A stretch of DNA of 50,813 nt. Origin: Chromera velia (taxonomy: Eukaryota; Sar; Chromeraceae). Shown here one piece after another: positions 1-10,200 of the stretch (position 1 is its first letter; every line of letters starts with the position of its first letter). The notes below the pieces were generated by a model that saw only the letters and a list, made by a program, of their open reading frames with translations, was not told the DNA's origin and ran no database searches. The translations under genes were made by a program, and so were the position numbers. Location: positions 20,130 to 70,942 of the forward strand of contig JAHBMJ010005396.1 of the NCBI GenBank assembly GCA_018398765.1. Direction: 5' to 3'.

Positions 1-3000
1 TCATCAACTCTGGGGAGTGCCCTGTTGCTGGGGGGTGCTGCAGGAGGCGCACTTTGGGTCCGTGGGGGTAGTGAGGGGGGCGTAGGTCGGGGGGGTGAGT
101 TTGGTGGAGTAGAGAGAGAATTTGAACGGAAGGAGAGCTCCTCCCTAGTCTACAGGGAGGCCGAGTTATCCTCCTCTGCTGGGGGGTATTCTCGGGGTCT
201 GTCGGGAGAGAAGGAAAGAGAAGCCAGCTGGGGGGGGAGACGGGAAACCCGGATCAGACAGGAGGCAGCGCACAGTGCGGCACCCGTTGCCCCCGTGTCA
301 CCCCCAAGCGAAGCCGGGGTGTTGCCTTCACCCCATGAAGACAGAGAGGTTCTTGGAGAGATGGGAGGGGAGAAGGAGGAAGGCAGAAGGACCAGTGTGA
401 GGAGTGAACAAGAAAACGAAAGGTCTGAAGGGAAGAGAGACAGCGCATTGTTACTAGGGGCCTCTGCTGCCTCTGCTTCTGCTGTTGCAATGGGATCTGC
501 AGCTCTTATGCGACCGTCCGGCAGTCGCGCTTCTGGTTCCCGATCACACAGCGGTGGGGTTGGGGGAATGGAATCTGGAGCGAAAGAAGTGCATGGGGGA
601 GGAGGTCAAGAAAGAGGGGGAGAAGTCCCATCACAGCCTGCACACGCCCCCCCGCCTGAGGTACAAACTGCGAATCCGAGCGCCTCATCTTCTGCTGTTG
701 CTGTGGCATCTGCACCGAATGTTGCAAGCCACAGGCAAAGCAGTGGAGGGGCAGGGCGGTCAGAGACGGGTGGCGGTAAGGAGACGGCAGCAGCAGAAGG
801 GGGGAAGGGGGGAGGTGACGAGGTGACGACAGACCCCACCTCTGCCACCTCAGGTACGGGGTCTGGAGGGTCACCTACTCGTCGGGGGTTTTGGGGTTTT
901 TTCTTTGGTCAGGGGAGAAAGGAGGGCGAGACGCCCGTTGCAGAGGGAACGGACGGCTCCCCTCCCCAGGCAGATCATCATCCTCCTTCAGGGGTAGGGG
1001 GGGATAGTGAGGTACACCCTGTCCCAGACAGCAGCGGTAAGCGTGAGAGCACAAGCGCAGCGTTGAGGGAACGGAGAGCCAGCACTGCCACTGTGCGCCG
1101 GCCCTCCATAGCCCCCCGGGAGGACGAGGAAAACCGTCTGCAGGAGAGTGCAGGAGAGGGTTTAGGGATGGGAATGGAAGGGAGAAGAGAGTCTCAGACA
1201 GGGAAGGTGAAGGGAAGCGGTGGGGGAAGTGACAATTTAGGAGCAGCGCTGGATCTTCTGACGGCAGGTGCGTATGCGAGACCTGTCATTGATGAAGATG
1301 AACAGAATGCAGACAAACAAACTCACCCCCCCCACCACCAAGATCCCTCAACCTCGTCTGCGGCCCGCCCTGTGTCTGAGGCGCATCCGGAGACTGCAGA
1401 AGCTTCCACTGCTCCCCTTGTGGTTGGCTTTGCAACCGCAGTCTTTGAGCATGACCCTGTAAAACCGGGTAGTCGAAGAGGGAGCGTGTTGCAAAAGGGA
1501 GGGGAGGGGGATGGGCTGTTTTCGGATGAGGCAACGGGTACACACACAGGGGCTGTGCGGGGAGGTGTCACAGGATCAACCCGACCCCCGGACACCCGTA
1601 CTCATTCTCGGCCGCCCTTTCCGGCTGGGAGTGATCCCGCGTTCCATCTTGTGTCGGGATCTGAAGGGTCCCGCAACACCTCCGATGAGACTGAGACATG
1701 GACCCCGGCCCCATCGGCACATGCGGCCCCGCGTCTTTTGGCCGGGGGGATGGCAGGCAGATCATCCCAGGAATTTGCCCCCGAGGAATCCCATGGAGAA
1801 CGTGGGGGGATGGGGGGGGCGCATGACGGGGGGGCCGTATTGCGTCTCTCCACACTGCCCGTAGTGTCACGGCCATCTACCAACGGCCCCATGAGCCACC
1901 AGGCAGGGGGGGGTGTCGAGGACGTCCCCAGGGGGGATGCTTCCATCTCCCCCCGATCCCAGAGTCAGACCGTCCTTTCTGAATTTCTGACAGAGGTGGA
2001 GGCTGACGACAGTCTCTCTTTCTCCCGGTCACACGTTGGAGGGGGGGGGCGGACGTCTGAGCCAGCCGACCCCCTTCGCCTGTCATTAGGCACTATCATC
2101 GGGACACCCGATTCTGGGGGTGCGTCTGCGAATGTGTCCTCTCGCCGTCATCCGAATTCGGGGAGACGGCAGGGGAATCAGAGGGCAGAAGGGAGGGCGG
2201 GTGAGAGTGGTGGGGTGGTGTTGAGGTCCAAAACCTCAAATTCGTCAGAATTGAATTGTCTCACAGATGATTCAGGGGAGGCTGACACGATGACAGAAGG
2301 GGTGCATCCGAGGGCCAATGGTACAGATGTCAGGGGTGATGTTGCCTCACGACTCATGTTCCTTGGTGCGGATGTGCATGAGCAGAGACGCCCTTCTATC
2401 CTTGCACAGAGCGGTGCGAGCCGTTCCAGTTGTGCAGAACTTGAAGAGATGCTGTCAGGGGTGCTGTTAGAGTCCCGTCAGAGCAGTGTCACAAGCCTCC
2501 AACCCCACCAACAAAACCCGTCCCCTTCTTTTCTCACCCCCCAGCAGCAGCAGGAAGAGACGGCAGGTTTGGGGGGGCCCCGGCGTCCCTCGAAGAGTTT
2601 GTCTGCAGGGTCCGTGAGGACCCGGGGGTCCGAGGAGGATGTGCCGGGGTCCAGCAGGGGCCTTCGTTTCCCCCGGGGGGGTTTAAAAAGCTCTCAGAGC
2701 TTATCCCATCCTCCTGACACATGTGGGGGGAGTACTGGAAGTGGAGCAGCGGACCTTCCTCCTCTTTCCTTTTTCCTTCGAAGAGACTCCTCTCAATCGA
2801 GAGATGGAGGGAGGGGTACAGGAAAGGGTGTGGGTGCAGGGGTAAGTGTACAGTCATCGTCTCTGTCTTCGTCCTCCCGGCCTAGTCAAGCTGCGTCTCG
2901 GAGGGCAACTTTGACAGAGACACACCCCCGGGGGGCTCTCAATGAGATGGCAGGGGGGGTCTCTGGAAGGACTGAGCGCAGTCTTTCCGGGGCCCACACG

Positions 3001-3423
3001 ACCCCGGCAGCGTCGTCGGGCCCACTGCGTATTGGGCCCTCTTCAGGGTGTTCCCTGTCTCCCAAGACCTCAGCAGCAGTCCTGGCGTCCATTCAAAACA
3101 GCAGCAGAGATCAGATGCGCCGTCAGCAGGCGGCTTCAACGACCAGCAGTAGTGGTCGTCAGGAGGGGGACGGAATGAGGGTTCCCCTGTCTTCCCTCTC
3201 CTCCTTTCCCTCCCTTCTTGATTCCCTCCGAGCGGAGGCAAGGACGGAAGCCGGGGCCCTTGCGGTCCACCCCTCGAAAGTGACGGCCCCCCGTGTACAG
3301 AACAGGACCTCGGGGGGGGGAGCCCGATCTCATCGCGTGGCAGAGGAACTGTACAATGGCCGGAAGGCTGAAGGGAACGGCGGTCACCAGACAACCTTCC
3401 ACCCCTCTCGCCGTTTTCTTTAA
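1..3423 (+). CDS. Low-complexity Ser/Gly/Arg-rich hypothetical protein, 5' partial
   Basis: The frame is open from base 1 to a TAA at 3421-3423, so at least 1140 codons have no stop. The 5' end lies outside the window; the first possible start nearby is only a TTG, so no true start is visible. The protein is dominated by Ser, Gly, Arg, Pro, Glu and Thr, with short Gln and Ser runs and many RRxS-type sites (RRPS, RRAS) that could be phosphorylation targets. I see no folded domain, signal peptide or membrane segment. G-runs are dense on the coding strand. Such composition is typical of long disordered regions in protist proteins. A stop-free frame this long is unlikely by chance even in GC-rich DNA, but shadow frames on the minus strand are also fairly open, so a non-coding origin is not fully excluded. 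Function unknown. Confidence 0.6.
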   Translation, partial: SSTLGSALLLGGAAGGALWVRGGSEGGVGRGGEFGGVEREFERKESSSLVYREAELSSSAGGYSRGLSGEKEREASWGGRRETRIRQEAAHSAAPVAPVSPPSEAGVLPSPHEDREVLGEMGGEKEEGRRTSVRSEQENERSEGKRDSALLLGASAASASAVAMGSAALMRPSGSRASGSRSHSGGVGGMESGAKEVHGGGGQERGGEVPSQPAHAPPPEVQTANPSASSSAVAVASAPNVASHRQSSGGAGRSETGGGKETAAAEGGKGGGDEVTTDPTSATSGTGSGGSPTRRGFWGFFFGQGRKEGETPVAEGTDGSPPQADHHPPSGVGGDSEVHPVPDSSGKRESTSAALRERRASTATVRRPSIAPREDEENRLQESAGEGLGMGMEGRRESQTGKVKGSGGGSDNLGAALDLLTAGAYARPVIDEDEQNADKQTHPPHHQDPSTSSAARPVSEAHPETAEASTAPLVVGFATAVFEHDPVKPGSRRGSVLQKGGEGDGLFSDEATGTHTGAVRGGVTGSTRPPDTRTHSRPPFPAGSDPAFHLVSGSEGSRNTSDETETWTPAPSAHAAPRLLAGGMAGRSSQEFAPEESHGERGGMGGAHDGGAVLRLSTLPVVSRPSTNGPMSHQAGGGVEDVPRGDASISPRSQSQTVLSEFLTEVEADDSLSFSRSHVGGGGRTSEPADPLRLSLGTIIGTPDSGGASANVSSRRHPNSGRRQGNQRAEGRAGESGGVVLRSKTSNSSELNCLTDDSGEADTMTEGVHPRANGTDVRGDVASRLMFLGADVHEQRRPSILAQSGASRSSCAELEEMLSGVLLESRQSSVTSLQPHQQNPSPSFLTPQQQQEETAGLGGPRRPSKSLSAGSVRTRGSEEDVPGSSRGLRFPRGGLKSSQSLSHPPDTCGGSTGSGAADLPPLSFFLRRDSSQSRDGGRGTGKGVGAGVSVQSSSLSSSSRPSQAASRRATLTETHPRGALNEMAGGVSGRTERSLSGAHTTPAASSGPLRIGPSSGCSLSPKTSAAVLASIQNSSRDQMRRQQAASTTSSSGRQEGDGMRVPLSSLSSFPSLLDSLRAEARTEAGALAVHPSKVTAPRVQNRTSGGGARSHRVAEELYNGRKAEGNGGHQTTFHPSRRFL

Positions 3424-3716
3424 AGCCAACCAGTCTGAAAACTAGTCTGACAATCATGTATCCATTAATCAGCTAATCAGTTGGTCAGACTTGGTCCTAG
3501 ACTTGGTCCTTAAATAAGATCAATTTCTATCGCATGATTCGCCATAGAAATCTTAACAATCTCATAAAACTTTTAAATTTAGATGATTGCTAGGGAAATT
3601 ATCTTAGAAACTAATTGTTTTAGTACAGTTTTACTATTTGTTTTACTGTAATTTATTCAAGCTGCCTTTTAATAAGTCATAATATTTTTGTCTAGATTTT
3701 TGTATGAATTTTATAA

Positions 3717-3718
<2 letters not shown>
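3424..3718. other. AT-rich 3' flank between ORF and LINE tail
   Basis: Composition switches abruptly from G-rich coding sequence to AT-rich DNA at the stop codon. It holds a short direct duplication of ACTTGGTCCT near 3488-3512 and no open frame of note. It probably contains the 3' untranslated region of the preceding gene, followed by the insertion site of the LINE. Confidence 0.5.
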
Positions 3719-3756
<38 letters not shown>

Positions 3757-3802
3757 ATGTTCCGCCCTAGGGCCTTCCCGCTATGTCTATCTGTCGCCAG
3801 AG

Positions 3803-6800
3803 CTAGCAGGGTGGGGCGTTCCCCAGCCTAAGCTGAGGTATCAGACCCCGCCCTCGGGGCCCGCCAGAGTCTGTTACCCTGGCCGCTGCTGCATGATTGT
3901 TCGTTGTTCGAGCCACGGCTCTGGATCCGCGTTGGCTTTCCGGCCTGAAAATTAATTTGAAACGGCATATGATTTGGGCTTCCTCGCTCTTTTTGTTTGC
4001 TTTATCAATCTTCTTCTGTGGCTCCCTCCTTCCCCACCCTAACGCTCCTTCGGTCGTCTCTAAGTTATCAATTGTCTCCTCATATTCTTTTGTTAGTCTC
4101 TCGATCGCCCGCTGCCTTCCGGTGATTCCTGCATGTCTGGCTGCCAGAGCGTCTCCCTCTATGTGTCCGTACCATCCTGGACACTCCTCAAACACCCTCC
4201 GTCTGAATGATGCCCATCCCAAAAACTCATCCACTCTGGCATGACATTCATTCAACAGAAAACAGAAAAGCATCGAGTTGTCCCTTTTTCCCTCTTCTCT
4301 GTTGAGCCTTTCTCTTTCTGTGGCTACCTTTCTGGCTCTTTCTTCCATCTTGCTGTCCCATTTCTCTTCTATTTTTCTGAACATCTCTGCTCTCTCTCTG
4401 TCAAAAACAGGACATTCTGTTACCAGATGGATTTTATCTTCCACCACCTCGATTCCCAACCACCCTCGACAGAACTGGCACATCCTTTTCTGTAACGGCA
4501 CCTTCTCTCCCCCCCTTACCGGAATTTTTCCCTGAGTCGCAGCCACAGCCCTGTCTCCCACCCTGCATACTGCTTTCCTCCTGTGTTCTGATCGCGGCGC
4601 CACTCTCATATAGCAAAAAGGGGTTCTCCCTATTCTCTCTCTGTCTATTTTCATTGTCGAGCCAACCTTTCTACCTGCTCTATCTTCAAACAAAGAAAGG
4701 TGGAGACGGTTTCCATTTGAAACCTTTCTGTGCACGTCAGCCATCATCACTCCTGTCAGTTCTGCCTTCTCCTGACTGCTCTTCTCTCTTATGTTTCTTT
4801 CTATTCTATGTGCAAACGCCTCTCTCTTCTTCTCGTCTAGCTCATTTTTTGTTCTCTTCAGCAGCCATCTCTCTATCCCGTCAACTCTTTCGTTGACTAC
4901 CTGTGTTCCTCTCTGCCCTACGCTTCCTTTTAGTCTTTCTCTTGCAAAAGGGTGCATTCCTCTGTCTGTGTAGAGTGCTTGTGCACATTGCTTCAGATGA
5001 GGGAAAAGATGAAAAGGATGCATTCCTCTCCCCCCCCCCATTTCGTTCTCTACCCCCTCTCTCAGGCATGTGAGGATTGCCTGCCCTACCGCTTCGTTTC
5101 TTCTCTCCTTTAAAGCCTTCCCTGCCCACCGGATCGTTCTGGAAGCCACTTCAAGATCGATCGGAATGAAACCTCCTTCCATCATCAGCGTGTCACAATT
5201 CTCTTTCTTTCTCAAACACAAAACAAACCTGACAAATCTCCTTTGCTTCTCGTCGAATTCTGCATACGCGCTATCTGGGCATACATGGATTTCGTATCTA
5301 TACAACCATACGGCGCGCACTGTCTGTTTAAATATATTGAAGCAATCAGCGGGTAGAATCCCTCCCTCCCTTCCCATCTTCCCCATCAGTCCCTGCATGC
5401 ATCTCTCTGCTTTGATTGACCGCGCTTCCATCATGGTTTCTAGGTTGCAGTCGGCGGATAGGACTAGTCCTAGGTAGGGTTGCTCTCTTGCTTCTTTCAT
5501 CACTATCTCCCTCAGTCTAACTTCTTCTTTCTCTCTTGATGTGATGCGGCCAAACCGGACCAATCTCGACTTGTCAGAGAATAGAAGACGGAGAGGTTCT
5601 GCAAAGGCTACAAGGTTCGAAAGAAGAAGGTTCAACTGTCTATCTGAGGATTCGAGGAGTGTTGTGTCATCTGCAAACAGAGGGGCAAGGAAATCGACCC
5701 ACCTCCCGTTTTCTCCTGCCGGCACCTTTGGCCTCTGTCTGTCGGTCTGTCGTCTCTGTCCTCTCCTCTTTCCTACTTCTTCTGGCAAGTCATGTGTGTA
5801 CACAGAGTAAAGGGAAGGGCCGCTCGGGCCTCCTTACTTGAGTCTTTTGTCTTCCGGGTACCACATGCTCGTTCCTTTCACCCGTGCCCTCACTTATTCC
5901 AGAGAGGCCTCAACCCATCTGATCAGACCTTCCTCCACCCCTGCCTTTCTCAATTTCTCTTTTAACTTTTCCAGCCTCACTTCGTCGAAAGCCCGTGTGA
6001 AGTCAACAAAAACAACACTGAGTACTTCCATTCGAGCAATAACGAACAGCAAAAGAAAAATTGTATCACATGTGCCTGTCTTTCTCTTGTATGCGAACTG
6101 CCATAGCGTCTGTCTGGCTTCCGTTTCCACCTTTGTTCTCATGATCATGTCCCCCCATTTCGTATCTCCTACCACCAGGTGCACTCCCCTCCATCCTCCA
6201 ATTAGTGCGAGTGACTTACCCGGTTTTGGAAGGGCCGTCACCAGTAAGTCATTCCACCAAACGGTTCAGCCACCAGCCAAAACGATATACAACATTAATT
6301 AACAAAACATACAAAGATACCAGCTCAGTCGATTTTTTCATCATTCTTAGCATTCCTGGGGGCATTCCGTCCTTCCCAGCGGCCTTTCTGGAGTTGCCTA
6401 CTCTTTTTATTGCCTTCTTTACCTCCTTTTCCTCTGTTATGTGCCATCTTTTCTCCTTAATCGCTCTACTTACTGTCGTTTTTCTTTCTTGTTCCCTCTT
6501 TCTCTCTTCTTTCTCTTCCTTTGGCAGCTCGTACGTTTGTTTGAAACCTTCTGCTACCTGCTAGGTCGTCATGCTGTCTTTTGTTTTTCTTGGTGCTGCC
6601 CTCCTGTCTTCCTCACCGAGTCTCCTCCACACCTTCCAGCAGCCTCCTTCATTTTTTTCGGCTCTTATGTTCTCCTTTCTCTTTTCTGCCTTCCGTTGCT
6701 CTCTCATCACCGCGTTTCTCAGCGCTCTCTCTATCATGACTAACTGTTTTCTTCTCTTTTCATATGCCTGTCTCAATCTTTCTCCTTCCTGAGCTGAGGT

Positions 6801-8814
6801 GCTGCTCTCGTTTTCTCGTTCATCCCTCTGCTCTCTTTCTGCTTTCAGGCCTCTGATTTCCTCTCTCACTTTTCTCTCTATTCTTCTGAGTTTTTTTATT
6901 TGCTTTCTTCCTTCCGGGGACCCCTCTCAGCGCTTCTGCTGGCTCTTCTTTCCTCTCCCTTTTTCTTTCTTCTTTCTTCTCCTTCTTTGTTGCCCACATG
7001 AAGGTTTTCTCTCTGATGTGTTGGAACTTCTGGTATACTTTGTCGAGCAAGTCTTTCTTTATTTCTTCTCCCTCTTCCATATCCATTGCTTTTTGAAAGA
7101 CCTCACTCACTTTTTCCTCTTTCACTCTTTTCTGAAGCTCTTGGAGATACCTCTCCTTTCCTTCCTTTATGAGCGTTCCCTTCCATCTTGGCTTGATTTG
7201 ATCTTCTCTTTTCTCGTTTTTCTTTCTCTTTTCCCTCTTTTTTGTCTTTCTTCGCCTATCTTTTCTTCTTTTCTTTTTGTTCTGTTCTTGGTTGGCTTTG
7301 TTCTCTTCCTCGTTTCCTCTTCCCTCGCCGCTCTCATTCTCTCTTTCTTCCTCCCTCAGGACTAATCTAAGAGCTGAATGGTCTGACCGAGCTGAGCACA
7401 CACAAAATACAGAAAAAAGAAGAACAGATGGCAGAGACACAGGAGACATGCATGCATAGTCGATCAGGGACCTCCCTCTGTCTCCCCCCCTGTCGAAGGT
7501 AAACGATCCATCGAAGTTGAAAGCTACCTTCTCCCGTCCCTCTTCGACCGCACACCGCCTCAGTCCATTCAGAGGAACAATGCCCACCATCTCACAAAAA
7601 CGAATAAGAGCCCTTCCCTTCGTGTTCTCCGTCTCATCTTTAGACTCCCTCTCCGGTCTGAACACTTCCTCTCTCCTGCCTGTTTGTGCCCACTCTTCCC
7701 CTTCTCCCCCTCCCTTCCCTGTCCAGACTATCAGAGGAGTTTTCTTTCCAGTGCGGGCGTTGAAGTCCCCCATCACGCAGACCTCTGAGAATCTGCTCTC
7801 TCCTTTTCTTTCTCTCTCTGCTCTTTTCTCTTCGATTCTCTCTACCAAATTGTTGAGGTGTGTCTCATCTGCCTAGTTCGACTCTTCATAGGGGTCATAC
7901 AAGCCAACGAAGAGTGGGAAGCCTGGTGCTTCTGCAAATACCGCTATCTCCGTTGCTCTTTCTGTCGTAAAGCCCAGCTCTTTTACCTTTCTGCTCATCA
8001 ATACCATCACCCCCCCTATCGTCGGCACTTCTTTTCCCTCCCTTACTAACGGGAAATTCGTTCCTTGCAGTCTTCCTCCATTCACACTGCACACTGTCCT
8101 CTCTGTTCTAGTTTCATTCATAAAGAGGATGTCGGCTCCTTTCGTTTCTTCTGCGAAAAGCGGGCTTTGCACCAAATTCTCCGTTCTTCCCCTTATGTTC
8201 AGAGCCCATATCTCTACTCCTTTGTCTTTTTTGTTTTGTTTACTCTTCCTGTTCGTCACGGGGGAAGACAAAAAAGAAAAGGAAGAAGAGGAAGACGAAG
8301 AAGAGGAAGAAGAAGAAGAAGAAAAAGAAGAAGAAGACGAAGACGAAGACGAAGACGAGGACGAGGACGAAGACGAAGACGAAGAAGAAGAAGAAGAAGA
8401 AGAAGAAGAAGAAGAAGAAGCAGAAGAAGAAGAAAAAAAAGAAGAAGAAGAAGAAGAAGAAGAAGAAGAAGAAGAAGAAGAAGAAGAAGAAGAAAAAGAA
8501 GAAGAAAAAGAAAAAGAAGAAGAAAAAGAAGAAGAAGAAGAAGAAAAAGAAGAAGAGGGAATAGGAGGAGGAGAAGAAGAGGAGGAGGAGGAAGAAGAAG
8601 AAGAAGAAGAAGAAGAAATCTCCCGGCGGTCTGGCCTCTTCCCACCCCTCTTTCCCTGTTCTTTCCCGCCCTCTTTCTTTCCCCCGCCCGTGTCAGGGAA
8701 AGAGGAACAAAAACCAAGAGACTCAGAGGAAAAAGAAAAACAAGAGGAAGACGTAGAAGAAGTAGTGAAGCTGTAAAGAGACGGACCTGGTGGGGAACAA
8801 CGAGGCAAAGAAGC
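3803..8814 (-). pseudogene. LINE ORF2: APE endonuclease - reverse transcriptase - zinc knuckle, disabled
   Basis: The endonuclease begins near 8220 with WALNIRG, the MNET motif and a Y-D-P segment. It is interrupted by TAG at 7873 and continues in the same frame through GDFNA (about 7760), SLIDY and SDHSAL. A frame change in the A-run near 6890 follows. A 103-codon segment ends in TAG at 6561 and the same frame then carries the RT N-terminal KAAGKDGMPPG motif. Near 6250 the frame changes again to LPKPGK and FVDFTRAFDEV (motif A). TAA at 5894 and TAA at 5834 follow, the second replacing the Gln expected in the GGP motif B. FADD (motif C) lies at 5666-5677, then a CQFC...HLVTEC zinc knuckle near 4440-4500 and the stop at 3803. 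All catalytic Asp and His motifs survive, so damage is recent. The protein would nick target DNA and prime reverse transcription there. Confidence 0.9.
8262..8619 (+). repeat. (GAA)n polypurine microsatellite inside LINE ORF2
   Basis: About 360 bp are almost purely purine on the plus strand, built of GAA with GAC, GAG and AAA variants. On the minus strand it is in frame with the LINE ORF2 and encodes a run of roughly 120 Ser/Phe-rich residues just before the endonuclease domain. It could form triplex DNA. Confidence 0.9.
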
Positions 8815-10011
8815 TCAAATGGAACAGGAAAGAGAAGAACATACACATGAACACATGTTGGTACGTATTTGTTCGTCTTTGTGAATTAAACTATTCTCCT
8901 TCTCTGACGAGCCTTCGATTTCTGAGGAGAAAGAGAAGCCAAATTGGGATCCGTCTTGCTCGGGTGTGTTGATTGAGAATACATGTATGCTGCAGAAACA
9001 TCTGGGATGCTCGAGGGTGTTTTCTGGTTCTTTTTCTCTGGCAGGGCCACAATCTACATCCCACAGGTCTAACTGAAAGGGAACGAAATCGCTTTTTTCT
9101 TCTTTGTCCTCCCCTGGATTCTCCTTCCCTCCTGTTCTTCTTCCCAACAAAAATCCTCCACTTTTTCTCACTTGGTTTCTCTCCATCTCCCCTGTGGGTG
9201 GATTGGTCCTTTCTCTGTTCGGAGTTGCCCCGTCCTTCTCTGTGCTCTCGCCTTCACATCGCTCTGCACGCAAAGGAGGGCACAAGGGGGGGGGAGCACA
9301 CTGGTCTACATCTTTTTTCAGTAAGTGTGAAAGAGAGTTGGAGGGTAGCGAGGAACGTGGCCGAGGCTCATCTAATCGACACACTTGTATAGGGACTGCC
9401 CCTCGCAAAGCAGTCCCGCTCCCCCCCCCTTGCATCAGCTCGGGGTCTCCAGTGAGCTTCTCCTCCCTGCGTTTAGGCCGGCCGAGCCAATTTGCAGAGG
9501 AAAAAGAGTCTCGACTATTCGGAGTGGAAGAATGAAAATTTCTACGCAATTTTTTTGAAAGAGTGTGCAACTCGTTGGAGGCTCCACAGGTGGTCTCATG
9601 ATTTGGCATGCCTCCTTCCATCTCCTCCCCTTCCTCACTCAGCACCCAAAACTTGTTCTTTCTCAAAACGTCAGACTCAGATGGAGCCTTCCTGGCATGC
9701 TCTCTCTTTGCCCTCCGTCTCTCGATTTTTCTCAGTTCTTCCTCAAGCCCCATCTTTTCTACTCTCTCTATCGTGTCTCTCACTATCCACTCGGTTATCT
9801 CTGCCTCTAACAACTTCACCCTTCTCTTCAACATTTCTTTTGCTTCCATCACCCTTTCTATTCTCTTTCTGAGCTCTTCTATCGATCTCTTTTCTTCCTC
9901 AATCAACGTTTCTTGCTCGTTTTCCCTTGAGAGCCTTCTTCCAGGGGGAGGCCGGCTCCCGACCTCTCTCTTTCTTCCTCCCCCCTTCTGCTCCTTCAAC
10001 TGCCAACCCCG
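8815..10011 (-). pseudogene. LINE spacer/ORF2 N-terminal frame with second coiled coil
   Basis: About 398 codons are open between TGA at 10012 and TGA at 8815, in the same frame as ORF1 upstream and the endonuclease downstream. The first 110 residues are a strongly charged helix (EEELRKIERRRAKREHARK), likely a coiled coil. The remainder is Pro/Ser/Glu-rich with no domain I can name. The frame has no ATG near its 5' end, which suggests it was read as part of a longer protein. Both flanking TGA codons are one CpG transition away from CGA (Arg). Confidence 0.55.
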
Positions 10012-10200
10012 TCAACGGCCAACCCCGGAGGCCTCCCCCCTGGCGTTTGCCTGCTGCTGCTCTACACTTCCATTCTGCTCCTGCATCCTCTTCTTTCCCT
10101 TCTGCTCAATCCTGGGGCTCGGTTTCGGGATTCCTGTTTGCTGGCCATCTCTCTCTGTTCCCCCCATCACGAGATCTCCATCTCCCTCTGGGGCTCTCGG

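Noticed and set aside
2939..3457. Minus-strand frame of 172 codons
   Set aside because: It is a shadow of the long plus-strand frame in G-rich DNA, with no domain.
3870..3930. GTTCGAGCC resembling a tRNA or Pol III B box in the LINE 3' region
   Set aside because: No A box or cloverleaf could be found, and the sequence is coding in ORF2 on the other strand.
3897..4244. Plus-strand frame of 115 codons repeated near 34850 (opposite strand) and 50423
   Set aside because: It is the antisense of the conserved LINE ORF2 end, repeated only because the LINE is repeated.
8065..8850. Long open frames (Glu-, Arg-, Leu- or Ser-rich) in several frames across 8260-8620
   Set aside because: They are translations of one GAA microsatellite; only the minus-strand frame connected to the LINE endonuclease has meaning.
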